64,000 bases of DNA from Babesia bovis T2Bo (lineage: Eukaryota > Apicomplexa > Aconoidasida > Piroplasmida > Babesiidae). Shown piece after piece: positions 29,901-40,367 of the stretch. Within the stretch, counting starts at the first letter, position 1. Each line of letters opens with the position of its first letter. The translations under genes were made by a program, and so were the position numbers. Below the pieces are notes generated by a model. The model did no database searches. It saw nothing but the letters and a program-made list of their open reading frames with translations, and was not told where the DNA came from. Where the stretch lies: contig NW_026261572.1 in the NCBI RefSeq assembly GCF_000165395.2, positions 1 through 64,000 on the forward strand. Reading direction: 5' to 3'.

Positions 29901-31335
29901 TAAAGACAAGGACTCTTCTGAGCCAGGTGCCAATACAACAAGCGTTGAAGATTCAACCATAAATAACCCATTACCCGAATCTTCAGATGGCAACCTTAGC
30001 ATGGAAACATCACATCATGTGCCTCTGGCACTAGAACACTCAACATCAAACAATTCATCAAATGAAATAGCGGCTGAGTTATCCGTCACATCAAATACTA
30101 CATTGGAAGGTGTCGATTCTGTGGTGACAGTGGATGCCTATGAAAAAACACAAATCTCGGATGAAACGGAAATGAAGCGTTCTAAGTCAACGGCAATGGT
30201 GGACCAATCACTGGAGTCTATGAAAGATGGATCCGTGGATAACGCTTGTGATTCTGACAATACAATGGAAGATGATAACAGCAACGAAAATACGATTAGA
30301 GCTAACACAGTCCCTGTTAACAGTGATAATGATACAGTGGAGAACGTTGCTTTGCCCTCTGTTAATGCAGATACCGATTCGATCTCAGATTCTGGAGTAA
30401 GTTCAACAACCTCAGATGCTGGCGGATTACAGAATGCATTATTACCAGGCGGTGATGATCTTCCATCTACTGTTAGTAACGGTGATATGGATACTAGTGT
30501 AGTTCCATCATCTGAGGTTTCAACCCCCTCTATTACACCGGAAGCCGATTTGGTTGATACATCACCTGTAGATGCTATTGAGGATGACTCACATACTGAT
30601 TTGCCGATGGCAGATGCTTCGACGGGTTTATCATTGGAGCAAACTGAAATGCCTGATTCCACACCAGACAGTGAATTGGAAGAATCAACTCCTCTTGCCA
30701 TACATACACCGACAAATGGTGGTAATCAAAATGAATTGATCAGCTCACCAGGTATTTCAGATGACAGCTCATCGGTTGTAGCACTGTCGAATGATGGCTC
30801 AATTACTCCTTTGGAATCTCGTCACGTTTCACTCACACCGCAGAGTGACGTTTCTTATGTCAATGATGGATCGATGGGTGATGGTACCCCCTCTTCTGAT
30901 GACTCTTTTCCATCGTCAGATATGTTAGAATCCGACGCTTCAGTGGTGCATGATATGAGACAAATGGTGGACGTATCGGAAATATCATCGGACCATTCTA
31001 TAGAAGACAGCGTGAACATTGGGGATGAGCATGAAAATTACACTACACATACTCCTGACCTGTCTGCTATGAGCGATGACACTGGCTCTCCAGTTGATAG
31101 CGATCACATTCCAATTGACTCCAGTGATGAGCACTCTACACTTGAAGATACTGCTTTGAAGGACGAACAGGTTTCATTAAATGCAGAGCCATTAAAGACC
31201 ATAAAGAGTGCGACAAGATCGGATACAAATGGGACGACTTCCAGCGACGCATCGTCCGCGGTGGTCCATGACGATTCGGTAAACGGTGATGGTAGCTCTC
31301 AGACATACACGTCATATATCATGTCGCTGTTTTGA
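26917..31335 (+). CDS. Large acidic Ser/Asp/Thr-rich disordered protein (1,472 aa)
   Basis: One uninterrupted exon. Residues 1-100 have ordinary composition (basic HRRRHG, then ELELESIRTVRSIIRL, which could be helical). Everything after is dominated by Ser, Asp, Asn, Thr, Glu, Val and Pro, with few aromatics and no domain, TM segment or signal peptide. Short themes recur (SSD, VDSS, NDDT, PLDSDD) without a regular period. Two long antisense frames (28473-29432 and 30138-30701) are by-products of this composition. It is probably a disordered scaffold or nuclear/cytoskeletal protein, but no family is recognised. The start MNMEH is the first ATG; an upstream exon cannot be excluded. Confidence 0.75.
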   Translation: MNMEHFQLSLIRSLEDEDQYIYELHRRRHGLQSRNHGSNPSINIQIELELESIRTVRSIIRLKDNGALQCCLEAPVIPEHSDLMTPPLRFIEEANKNIGKTYRNDNPMVSDNADDDSLSASTSNKPDNCGTQLESAEDKNVSGLLPSRSKGNMDDVAEGCSNDKINENDAASDASSVPSCVDHGIIAPQIKSKDDEGSITENIQVKPVITNLMMTSVVSVDNIFTTDSSTDVKPNSETTVPEDFMIAVTADVKSPDDDVTHSLENNCVDDSPDSTSKSPESPDDKIPEVIVRHTEDQSTMDLQEKGSPLDNDSSDHAQDTKMKIDETPLTDALNISSPLTSMTTEPLAVKSTDDGCKTVVEMTDNIAVDIKTIDEPIISPPEVLKSIDIPDETGLLSTVVSRKAGDQHSELLSVDSVSISRGEDEPITDPVVSSSKIPSDIDELGSVHQSTDHVETMATTGNDDKKPSNDTTVVSPLDSDDHRESINDVVSPMSSLSNTNAMISPVSSTDEEIIHSDVNHISDVDTDVNETVGTLPNDAVMDEDKDVLRTDAPISDAETLVMSHTVSMDATMENSIPLDAPEHIEDRMQEASIPREENPVEENAITEITVLNNDSKLFSESASTLDTVVSSEQNLSPTIALSSSTTSTDKGDNNELEYTLDSAKTVSLEESNHSFGKANTVATDSIVNRPEIIPRSSFSVALDDDDSSNKLHSNILNGENTEETMNIRKLSSRNSDNSVSASSPSEKGLHSEGETDHPEPISSLASANSSTFDASDSNVLTIPPSTCTASDVSSPGKTETMMSTQMDNLSVIKSDNGEIVHEVAEAHPDELKEANNEIIHESPQPLDSEQFKTIVTNTLAADPHLDVDSGNVQPSKSVEECDPSVNSKEIISTSDLSDSGTEEEHFAKSNETDGCDIKPESCIEPSTSESHRENDTCEPAAIENDGDDTTVPSNNNALSTHTVSLEATEEPNDDMKNISIDGNATDNMKIRSLSDKDKDSSEPGANTTSVEDSTINNPLPESSDGNLSMETSHHVPLALEHSTSNNSSNEIAAELSVTSNTTLEGVDSVVTVDAYEKTQISDETEMKRSKSTAMVDQSLESMKDGSVDNACDSDNTMEDDNSNENTIRANTVPVNSDNDTVENVALPSVNADTDSISDSGVSSTTSDAGGLQNALLPGGDDLPSTVSNGDMDTSVVPSSEVSTPSITPEADLVDTSPVDAIEDDSHTDLPMADASTGLSLEQTEMPDSTPDSELEESTPLAIHTPTNGGNQNELISSPGISDDSSSVVALSNDGSITPLESRHVSLTPQSDVSYVNDGSMGDGTPSSDDSFPSSDMLESDASVVHDMRQMVDVSEISSDHSIEDSVNIGDEHENYTTHTPDLSAMSDDTGSPVDSDHIPIDSSDEHSTLEDTALKDEQVSLNAEPLKTIKSATRSDTNGTTSSDASSAVVHDDSVNGDGSSQTYTSYIMSLF

Positions 31336-31593
31336 GCTTCAAGTATATACCCTAGAATTTTGATTCTATCAATTTAGACATTTATCATACAAAATGCGAT
31401 TGTATTATATGTACATCATCCTCTGCCCATGGTGTTACTAAGGCTTAGACATTGCACGCACTATCGTATATCTAAACACAGTCGAGAATAAAATTATGTT
31501 AATGCCACTATACCAGTACAAATAGTCCGTTGTATATGCTATTATAGATATATGTAAATGCATTCTAATGAATTATGACAGATTACTTAGAGT

Positions 31594-33879
31594 CTACGAA
31601 AACTGTTCTGGGTTTACACTGTTTGTGTAAGGCGCATTTTCCAATACAATTTGCTTGACACTCTTCTGTTCTATAGGATCTGCGTCATTGTTCTGCAACA
31701 GTTTGGTTTTCGCTGGGTCCCAGCGTATAACAACGCGCTCAAATGGTGAAATGAGTTCTGTGCCATGACTATATGATCCAGTTCCCATGAATATGCGTGT
31801 TGGCAGTTGATCTTCCGGTGTTGTTTCAGGTGCAGCACGTTTTGGCGATATGTTTGAAGCATCCATTAGAATCTTCCAGTGATCTTTGCATGGTTGCGCT
31901 GGTGGTTCATTTGAATAGGCATCGCATATTTCGTCAACATTGAACTTTTCCGGCGGCACCATTGTCCATGTAGCTCTGCAGCTATAAAGCCACAATGTGT
32001 GGACTTTGTGAACGTGTGAATATTCAGGATCCCTGCTTTTAATGACATTATCAGTACAATTTTTCCCTGCAACTACATGTGTCAATCTTTTGTCCGACAA
32101 TTTGCTAACAACGGTAGCTCCTAGTTCCACTGCGATTTCCCTTTGCCTTTGTTCACAATCCGTTTGTAATACTTGACCCTGCCCTTTTGAATTCTTTCTG
32201 TATCCTGTTAGCAGTATTCCCGTATCCTTCAGCACATTTGACTGTATCTCTTGCACTAATGTACCGACGTTGGATTTGAATGGGTCATTGAAAAATCGTT
32301 TGTGTAATTCCAGAAATACTTTGACCATGTGGTCCAGATGCCTGTCAGAATCGATATAAAGTGTGTTTTCCGTGCTTGAATTAACAATTCCATATAGATC
32401 GCTCAATTCAGCAATATGTGAGTCGAAGAAGTCATAATGTTCAGCCTTAACTACTTGATTATGAGGTACATCCGCCCATACATCAGCTCTATCATCAAAC
32501 GCGACAACGAATCTAGGATCCAAATTGGGGTACAATCTCGCTGCAGTTTTCTGCAAATCCCTTTCTCCAGCACTCGTTCTTGCAACAATGCGATCCATGA
32601 AAAGTGACCTATCTGGGTCCAATATTGATACAACGACATCAGCGTATTCTTTCGTTGCGTTAGTGTAAATTGACATTTCGTAATATAGCGACAAAACCTG
32701 AAGGAATCCACGTAACCCAGGCCTTAGTTTCATATAATATCTTATATTCGCAAAGTTAGGCATGGTGAACTTGAATAGTTCAGGTTCACCTAATTCATCC
32801 ACAAAATGCGATATTTGAAGGTCCAGCATATCGAGTTTTGTCTGTGAACAAGCATGCAATAGAGTATTATCTAAATCTAGGAGAAGCACTAGCTTCCCAT
32901 TCTTAATGGGTCCAGATTCAAAACTACTTGTAATTTCCGGTGACAACCGTTTAGCCTTAGCATGGGCCCTAATACCTAATGGTGAGAACATCTTGATTTC
33001 ATGTAACTGGTGATCACGTCGATATCTCTCTGGCGGTGAAGGTACGAATGAGTTTACGAAAGCAATGTTCGTAGGACCACTGCTCTCGCTATTACTGCTG
33101 GAGGTCGCTTTGGATCCTCCTTTATAGTTTCTAGAATCCTCATCTGATATAACACTCATATTTTCCGAATCATCCTCACCAGATGAACGAGGACGTTTCG
33201 TTCTCCCTATGCGCTTAACCTCTGACAAGTTGAGGTACTTAGGCGCATGGTGTTGTTGTTTTTCACTTTTGACATCTGCCTGGGCATGACCAGGCGTGGG
33301 TTCGCTCTGAGGTTGTTTGGCCACAGGTGGCATTGTAACCTTAGGAATGAAGGCTGGATTGGGCACGAAAGGGATGGCACCTGGATAAGGTTGTTTCTTA
33401 GGTACACCCATGAGCGGTGGTGGGAACATCATAGCAGGTGTATGCATTCCCATCAAGGGCATATTTTTTGGCATAGGGAATGGCATTTTTGCAGTATGTG
33501 GCATCTTTGCCATGAGTGTTTTCATGTCTACTTCCTCACCTTTATTCCCTGCAGCCTTAACTGCAATGTTCTTCATCATATTCTGATACATGGCAGGGTC
33601 CATGAAGGGAAACATCATAGGAGGTGCCCTAGGCATTCCTGCACCCTGCTTTGGCATAATGGGAGGCATCATACCAAAGGGGGGACACATATTCTTAGGG
33701 AATACTTGATTTGCCTTGGGTGGAGGCTGCCACTGTTCCGCATGTCCATCACTGTTTGTAGATTCAGGTGATGATTTGGGATTTCGGTGACGCCTCGTCC
33801 ATGGCTTAGCATGGTTACGGGGTCTCGAGGCATCCGCGCCCGAGGCCCTCGAATTATCGTACCCTCTTTGCTGCGACAT
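31594..33879 (-). CDS. FCP1: FCP1-like RNA polymerase II CTD phosphatase
   Basis: 761 aa, one exon, ATG at 33879. Residues 1-180 are Pro/Met-rich and low-complexity. The FCPH phosphatase domain spans about 325-530, with the catalytic DLDNT at 335-339, MKLRPGLRGFL, SIYTNATKEYA and VAFDDR..VW. A BRCT domain follows at about 545-640 (GILLTGY..., LGATVVSKL, LTHVVAG, HTLWLYSC..TW). This domain order is that of FCP1, which removes phosphates from the polymerase II C-terminal repeats to recycle the enzyme in the nucleus. The Met/Pro-rich N-terminal region is an addition compared with other eukaryotes. Confidence 0.9.
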   Translation of the reverse strand: MSQQRGYDNSRASGADASRPRNHAKPWTRRHRNPKSSPESTNSDGHAEQWQPPPKANQVFPKNMCPPFGMMPPIMPKQGAGMPRAPPMMFPFMDPAMYQNMMKNIAVKAAGNKGEEVDMKTLMAKMPHTAKMPFPMPKNMPLMGMHTPAMMFPPPLMGVPKKQPYPGAIPFVPNPAFIPKVTMPPVAKQPQSEPTPGHAQADVKSEKQQHHAPKYLNLSEVKRIGRTKRPRSSGEDDSENMSVISDEDSRNYKGGSKATSSSNSESSGPTNIAFVNSFVPSPPERYRRDHQLHEIKMFSPLGIRAHAKAKRLSPEITSSFESGPIKNGKLVLLLDLDNTLLHACSQTKLDMLDLQISHFVDELGEPELFKFTMPNFANIRYYMKLRPGLRGFLQVLSLYYEMSIYTNATKEYADVVVSILDPDRSLFMDRIVARTSAGERDLQKTAARLYPNLDPRFVVAFDDRADVWADVPHNQVVKAEHYDFFDSHIAELSDLYGIVNSSTENTLYIDSDRHLDHMVKVFLELHKRFFNDPFKSNVGTLVQEIQSNVLKDTGILLTGYRKNSKGQGQVLQTDCEQRQREIAVELGATVVSKLSDKRLTHVVAGKNCTDNVIKSRDPEYSHVHKVHTLWLYSCRATWTMVPPEKFNVDEICDAYSNEPPAQPCKDHWKILMDASNISPKRAAPETTPEDQLPTRIFMGTGSYSHGTELISPFERVVIRWDPAKTKLLQNNDADPIEQKSVKQIVLENAPYTNSVNPEQFS

Positions 33880-34303
33880 GAAAGAACACGCATTACAGCA
33901 CTATAAAATATGTTGTAATAAATCTACGAAGATAGCAGCTGCAACGAAATATACACCCTGTTCAACGTTAACCACCCGTCGATGCTACCGTGCGTTATAT
34001 GTGTTCAACACCTACAGGAGATACATACATGACCTAGAGCCTCCCTTAACCCACTGTATCTAATTCCAAAATACGTCAGGGATTAACCGGAGAAGGTTAG
34101 GGGTCTATGCAACTGCCGTGTGATGCTTCACGGTAATTTATAATTAACTTGTTGAAACGCTTAGACTATCAGTCTTTGCGGTAAGGATAATAAATTAGCA
34201 ATTATTCGTTACTATATGGTCAATTTTACCCGTAAATATTTCTACTTTCACACCTCATGGTTGGCAGGTTGCACCTGAGTTATGGGGATTCTGGTTGGCG
34301 GCT

Positions 34304-34493
34304 ATGATAACCCTATCCAAGCAAGAATATAACTTCTTGGCAGGTATGTCTTCCGGTTGTAACAACTCACGTTCCATTGTTAAATATACACATTTTAGGG
34401 ATCAATGTATACTATAACGTCTATTTATTGTTCATTACGTTTGTGCTGCGTAATCAAACAGCTTACACAGCGAACCACAGATCTAATGGATAG
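34304..34493 (+). CDS. Possible small spliced membrane protein
   Basis: Two exons, 34304-34343 and 34399-34493, joined by a good GTATGT...TTTTAG intron of 55 nt, give 44 aa with one TM segment (VYYNVYLLFITFVL). The frame of the first exon stays open back to about 34267 (APELWGFWLAA), just after a TTGGCAG acceptor-like site, so a further 5' exon may exist that I could not place. No family recognised. It lies between FCP1 and PP5. Confidence 0.3.
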
Positions 34494-34627
34494 CCGTGGC
34501 AATTTAGTTTATGTAGATTAATATTAATGGACATAAGCACGACTTTAACCGCTTATGCCAAGGAATCTAGTGGTATATGCCTGTATACGACACAATATTA
34601 TAAGCAATGTACGTCTGCGATAGGCCT

Positions 34628-36730
34628 TCAGTAGATACCGTTGAATAACGGGTCGGCATATTGCATCGCGTTAACGGGTGGGTGTTCAACTGCGTCGAAC
34701 TGTGTGAACTTGGGCTTACAATCACTTCCATTCATCCTGAGTATATGCTTTATGCCTTGGTTTTCAACCTACCTTATAAATGCACCTTTATTACCCATTT
34801 GGTCACAATAGTTAGGTGCGCTGAAAATAGTTATGAGTTGTCCGTTATGTTCCAATTCGTAACCTTCTTGCTTGACCTCATGCGACCTTATAATTAGCTC
34901 CAGTCCGTTTTGCTGTAGGAAGTTTGATGTAACATCTGGGCCGAATTGGCACGCTACTCCGCGCTTTGACGGGGTTCTTCCGTTACTGGGTTTCGGATCT
35001 GACCATAACATATCGGTCATTATTCCTTCATCTGGAGGTTCACGGACTCTGTCCACTTGTTTCATTTGCTCCACAGTGACACCGTCATTGCCGAATAGAC
35101 CTCCATGGACAATCAAAACCTTTTTGTTTATGATGTATCCCAATGGCAGGTAGCAGAAACTCTCACAGAAGAGAGTGTACACCTTGTCGTCGTATTTACT
35201 GATAACCTCGCCTTTGAACCCGTAGCACTTGTTCAAAGCCTCAGTTTCATGGTTACCTCTCGTAATGAAGAACTTCTTGGGGTAAAATGCTTTGGCCAGG
35301 AATAGTGCAATGGCACATTCAACGGAAAATGAGCCTCTGTCGACAAAGTCTCCGTTGAATAGGTACCCATTAGTTTCACTGGGTGACCCATTTATTTCGA
35401 ATATATTCAATAAATCGTAAAACTGGCCATGTATATCACCGCAAATTGTTATGTCGTCTTTCTCTGTTAAAGACAGATCCACTACGGAGTCATACTGCAG
35501 ATGAATATAGACACTATCTGAATACCAACCTCTTTCAATATATTAATCACATCCAAGATTATTTGAATGACATATTTGCGGTGTAATGTATTGCCGGGAA
35601 TCTGTAACATAGTGAATATGTTGCTGGATGTGTTTTTAACATAAAGAATACCAAATTCCGGATCTTGCCCGTAGTACTATTGCTTATAACTATACATATA
35701 GCCCAGTTCGTTTAACCTAGGGCTAGTATAGTGATTGACAAGCCTACCTTGATATAATCAAGAACATCCTTGTAAAAGCGCCCTTTGTCGGCAATTTCTC
35801 CAGTGTATACTGTCACAGAATGGATATGCACAGATCCTAAACATACCAGGCCCTTTGTAAGACGGATCAACACTTATGGATTCAACGTCTATAGTCATGT
35901 GCAGAGGCGGTGGAGTTTCTACAATATTGTTAAATGGCAACAATGAGTGGTATACTTGGTTGCAATAACCTAATGACACAGAAATATGCCACCAAAAATG
36001 TGTCAGCAGCCGCGATGTATGACACTCACAAATGTAGCTCTAACTAACCTATTTTGATGGCCTCTTGGAACCGTTTTTCTCGGAGAATGACTCGACATTG
36101 TTTGAGTTTGGTGCGTGTCATAGCATCATTCTGCATGGTTAGCACCTTGACGAAATCTGCATCGTCATGAATACACTCGGGTATATTAATGACACAATGG
36201 TCTGACAAAAATTGTCGGTACCTTGCGGGATCCAATATCATTCTTTTATTAGAAATAAGTATCAAATATTATACATACACATATTGTGTATTACGCTTAC
36301 CCTTTTCTGCATCTTCGAACTTCATAAGGCAGATATAAGCACAACCACGTCGGTAGTACGCCTTGGAGTACTCAGGCTGCGCCATAATGGCGGCATCTGC
36401 ATCCAATACAGCGAGCCCTGAATGTTCCTATGCGTTTCGCCAATCTGACATACCGTAATTCTCCATTCTAATGTGGCATAACGCTCTGTTAGTATAGAGT
36501 TGGTGGATATTCGTTTGGGAAGACAAGGTATCCACATTTGTGGAATTCTCGCTATTCTGGCGTACATTAGCTTCTTCTATCGCTTTTCTTAATATTCCTA
36601 TTGCTTGGGTATAGAGCTCAACGGCAACTGGGTAATCGCCTTCACCAAAGAACTTATTGCCTTCCAGGCGCTTTTCATCTGCACGTTGCTGTGCTTCTGC
36701 GATAAGAGGGTTATGAATAACATCTGCCAT
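34628..36730 (-). CDS. PP5: Serine/threonine protein phosphatase 5 (TPR-PP5)
   Basis: Eight exons on the minus strand: 36454-36730, 36301-36417, 36049-36156, 35847-35969, 35748-35809, 35530-35601, 34773-35494, 34628-34736. Introns are 36, 144, 79, 37, 146, 35 and 36 nt; product 529 aa. The N-terminal TPR region has [21 protein letters not shown] and YTNRALCH, then YSKAYYRRG. The PPP catalytic domain has GDIHGQ, GDFVDRG, RGNHE, HGGLF, RSHE and SAPNYCD, so all metal-binding motifs are intact. The start is placed at MADVIHN (good context); an in-frame ATG lies 8 codons upstream. PP5 works with Hsp90-type chaperones through its TPRs. Divergent from the TXNDC9-like gene. Confidence 0.92.
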
Positions 36731-36754
36731 ATTGATTATCAAATTTTGATACAT

Positions 36755-37489
36755 ATAATAGGAATGTGATATATCACAGGAATCCCCTTTTAGGAATAAT
36801 TACAAGGTCACTGTGGTGGCCCATCGCCTCCACACACTGATGACCTCACGCGATTATACATAACCATACTATACACAGATGAACTAGGTCTGTGATATAT
36901 ATGGTCTGCACAACGTTATAAGTGCATTGAGGCACAGCATCTATGTCCCATGCTACTAGTTGATAGTGTATATGTGATTGAGCATCTATATAAACTATTG
37001 GACTATGGTTACACTTTGTACTAGATTGGCCACATTCTAGAGATTATATAAGCATATATCATATGTAATACAAGTTGTTTATTTGTGATCTGGAAGCGTT
37101 TACGCCAGTTTTTAGCACATTGTCTTCCATTACTATAGGTGATTCTATGGTTCTATTTTACTTGATGTAGCACCCGGTTCAATGTAGTACAATTCTACAT
37201 TGTGTTACATTATTAAACCGCGACATTGTTTTTGTGTGACTTTTGGAACAGTTTATATCTTTACCGGATATATTGAGACATTGGTGTGCACATTTGGCAA
37301 GTACTGGCAGAGCTCTGCCGCTACGTACGCTCATTGCGTTTATATTCACATTAATTCTATATGTCATATATATGTGTAAATGATGTACTGCTGGTGTGAC
37401 ACTTTATTGTAGTTTAATCCCAGTCATATGAACTAAGACATTAATGTTCATCAACATAGCGCAAAGTACTTATACTCATTGCTCAAACT
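36755..37489. other. Divergent intergenic promoter region
   Basis: 735 bp between PP5 (minus) and the TXNDC9-like gene (plus). AT-rich, no conserved ORF, no RNA seen. It must drive both genes. Confidence 0.5.
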
Positions 37490-38404
37490 ATGGGTATATC
37501 TAAAGAAGTTCTATCTTTTGCTAATACGGCATATTTGCTGGTATGTTTATGTGTCCCTTTGCATGGATATATCTCTACATTGCATAAAAGTTGTCATCCT
37601 ACTCAGGAAGCCGCAGGAAAGAAGCATCTAGAGGAAGCAAAAGACACACCAGCAGAGTCTGATGACGGCCCTGTACTAGAGACTGGTTCGTTTATTATAT
37701 AGTTACTAAGGCAATGTACAGCTCCTAAATCATTTGATGATCTTGAATCATGGCGCCGCGAACGTCTTGCGGATATAAGGGTTGGTATCAATGCTTTTAA
37801 TGTTACACATACAATCAGAGGAAGCGCATGAATGCTCGTAAATATATGGAAGATGGACATGGCAAAGTAGATGTTGTAACCGATGAAAAGGAAGTTATTA
37901 ATATCTGCAACTCGCACAAGCGTGTTGTAAGTGGTGTTATGTTAACAATAATCAGCATAGATTTGCCACTTCTATAATGACGAATTCACTCGTTGCAAAA
38001 TACTGCATCGCCATTTAAGTGATCTTGCTGCCAAGCACTTGGAAGTTAAATTTATCATGTAAGTGGAGGATAGTTAAACGTGCATATTTTCCATATAGGA
38101 TTGAGGCGTCAAAATCACCATTCTTCACTCAGAAGCTGCAGATGCAAGTGCTACCAACCATGATTAGTGTCATTGATGGGAACATATCCCACGTTTTCAT
38201 CGGTTTTGAAGAGTTCAAAGGTGTGATATAGTTTATAAAATGTGACAAATCACAGGTGACATGATAACGTTGGACAGTTTACGAGCAGGGCTTCTAAAAC
38301 GGGGAGCAATAACCACTGAGGTAAATAGAACAGTTTCTTTATTAACATATGTACAGTGTTGTGACACATTAGATGAAAATGGTGTATCTGAAGATTCAGA
38401 CTAA
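37490..38404 (+). CDS. TXNDC9/phosducin-like protein
   Basis: Eight exons: 37490-37540, 37607-37685, 37722-37780, 37819-37926, 37961-38058, 38099-38220, 38256-38320, 38357-38404. Introns run 34-66 nt; product 209 aa. The thioredoxin-like core matches TXNDC9: ERLADIR near residue 55, GHGK, CHFYNDEFTRCKIL, RHLSDLAAKHLEVKF, VLPTM...DG and GFEEF. The active-site CxxC is absent, as in phosducin-like proteins, so it is not an oxidoreductase. Relatives bind the cytosolic chaperonin CCT and modulate tubulin and actin folding. The first exon (17 codons) is the least certain part. Confidence 0.85.
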
Positions 38405-38684
38405 TCACGTGGTTTATAATTTATTAGGCAATGTATAGTTCTGCTATGTTGTATACCAGCCATGTGCGGCCGCAGTAATCCTATCCATGCCGCCTTCTCT
38501 TCTATATGTACACACTAGATAGTGTAATATCTAGTGTAGATTATAATGTGTTTGCACATTTACGTGTCTAGCGTGGTTAATGGTAGATCTTTGTGATACC
38601 ATTCCTCACGTCGCGTAATACACAACGGACTATATACATCACTGGAACGATACCAGATCTACACAGCAGCGCTTTTTGTATTCA

Positions 38685-39199
38685 ATGTCAATGCTAAAGC
38701 GTATAAATGAGGATATCTTGGTGAATATCTTTCGGTCGGCTGCGGCTGGAAAGAATCGTATTCCCCTAAGACGTGCATTTTCCGAATTCGTTCGTTTATT
38801 CTATGGAGATGGTGTTAACGTGGCTACTCGCAGTGCGGAATTTCTTAACGAGTTCTATTTGCGTGGCATAGATGTCCGCTGCGGCTTGCGTTCTCAGGTA
38901 CTAATGGTTGGCGGCCCAAAGAATCTTAGAGGCAACCCTCGTGGCGGACTTGATGCACGACTGTTTTACCCTAGTATTACATGTGAGCAGTTCATATCTA
39001 TAGCCAGGGTTTGTTAGCTTTATTATTAATTTGTACATGTATTCAGGCTATGGAAAGCGTTATACTGGAGCGTCAAGTGCCTCACCTTACAGGTGGGTGT
39101 CTGAGAGCTGAACGACGTACAGTCGAACTGGACGCGATAAATCGCAAACAACATCGCGATCTTTTGACATCGGTACAAAAGTTTATGCAGCATGACTAA
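38685..39199 (+). CDS. Hypothetical basic protein, two exons
   Basis: Exons 38685-39008 and 39047-39199, 38-nt intron (GTTTGT...TTCAG), 158 aa. Start MSMLKRINEDI; a TTG-initiated extension is ignored. Arg-rich with predicted helices (FSEFVRLFYGDG, LNEFYLRGIDVRCG) and no TM or signal peptide. No family recognised; a mitochondrial or RNA-binding role would fit the charge but is guesswork. Its TAA (39197-39199) overlaps the stop of the convergent Ran-binding-domain gene. Confidence 0.65.
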
Positions 39200-40367
39200 A
39201 AGTGCTTGTGGCAAGCGTCTCTGTCACTCTGGTCTTGGAATATAATACGATGCGGTGCAAGCTTCCTTTTGTTGGCTGTGAGTTGTCTAGCTTTATACAT
39301 TCACACTCACCCATTAGCTGCCCAGCAAATATAATAGACCTTGTTTTCAATTTGGTGACTGACATTGTGCTAAGGATTGTTGTATTTAACCGTAATTTCC
39401 CAGTTCCGGTTTGGTAACAGACGAAACGCTTTGAACCCCCCTTCTGTAATATGATATGTAGATATTGCTTATGTTTTCAGTACGACCATGGTCTGTCCCG
39501 GGCTTTAAAGACTAACCTTTTTTGCGATTAGTTGCATTGTCACAGGAATGGGCACAGTCCATTCGTTGCCGTCGTAATGTGCTACACTGCAGTTTTTCTA
39601 GAGAAGTGTTGATGTTATTGCAATATACCTACACTTTCGAATAGCAATGTCTCGTCATCTGCTATGACCGTATGTGCCTCCCAGGTTTTCACAATAACCT
39701 CTGCTGGTGTCTGTGAATCCTCTGCTTTGTGGATTTCATCTTTTACAGTGCCTTCGGTGTCCTTTTTAACTGCTTGGAGAAATGTGTTCCCAGATGTTTT
39801 AATCTAAGTGAAATTTCCATTTGATCACGTTTGACCTACCAGTTTACTAAAGGGAGATACGTACTCTACCTTCTTATCAACCGTTTCCCTGTATTACATT
39901 GGTGGCAACACTAAGAGTTAACTAACTTTTGGTCACTGTCTTTCTCTGACTTTACATTGACAGTATTTTCAACCTCTTGGTCTTTTGGATCCTTGATAGA
40001 CGATTTTTCGTGAGCTAAACTATCGCCTGTAGTACACTCATCAGATGTCTTATCTGCATCATTTCGTCTGATTTTCTGGATATTATTATGTATAATAGTT
40101 CTTTTATACACTCACTTCCTTTCTTGTTGATGTATCAGACGTTTCCTCAGAATCAGATTCTAATTGCCTTCTGCGATGAGGTGTAGATGACTATATGATC
40201 ACATACTTAGATGGTTTACATTCTTCATCCTTAACATCACTACCACTTATTGATTCAGTCTTTATTTCCGCAAATTGTACATGTTTTTTAACGCTACCAA
40301 GAGGCTCGCTAGTCTCCTTTTGTGGCACCGTAGTGTCTGACTTTGTAACGTCGTCGTCGCTTCCCAT
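39196..40367 (-). CDS. Ran-binding-domain protein (RanBP3/Nup50-like)
   Basis: Eight exons on the minus strand: 40207-40367, 40116-40170, 39927-40075, 39840-39888, 39633-39803, 39517-39597, 39311-39443, 39196-39275. Introns are 35-40 nt except one of 73; product 292 aa. The first ~140 residues are acidic and disordered. SPFSKL...SGNTFLQAV resembles the segment before the RanBD of RanBP3 and Nup2/Nup50 proteins. The RanBD then follows with DETLLFES, HYDGNEW, a GTGKLRL stretch and HRIIFQDQ near the end. Likely role: Ran-GTP-linked nuclear transport. Divergent from eS8; its 3' end overlaps the gene at 38685. Confidence 0.65.

Noticed and set aside
33247..33771. 174-codon plus-strand frame rich in His and Trp
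   Set aside because: Antisense shadow of the Met/Pro-rich N-terminal region of FCP1.
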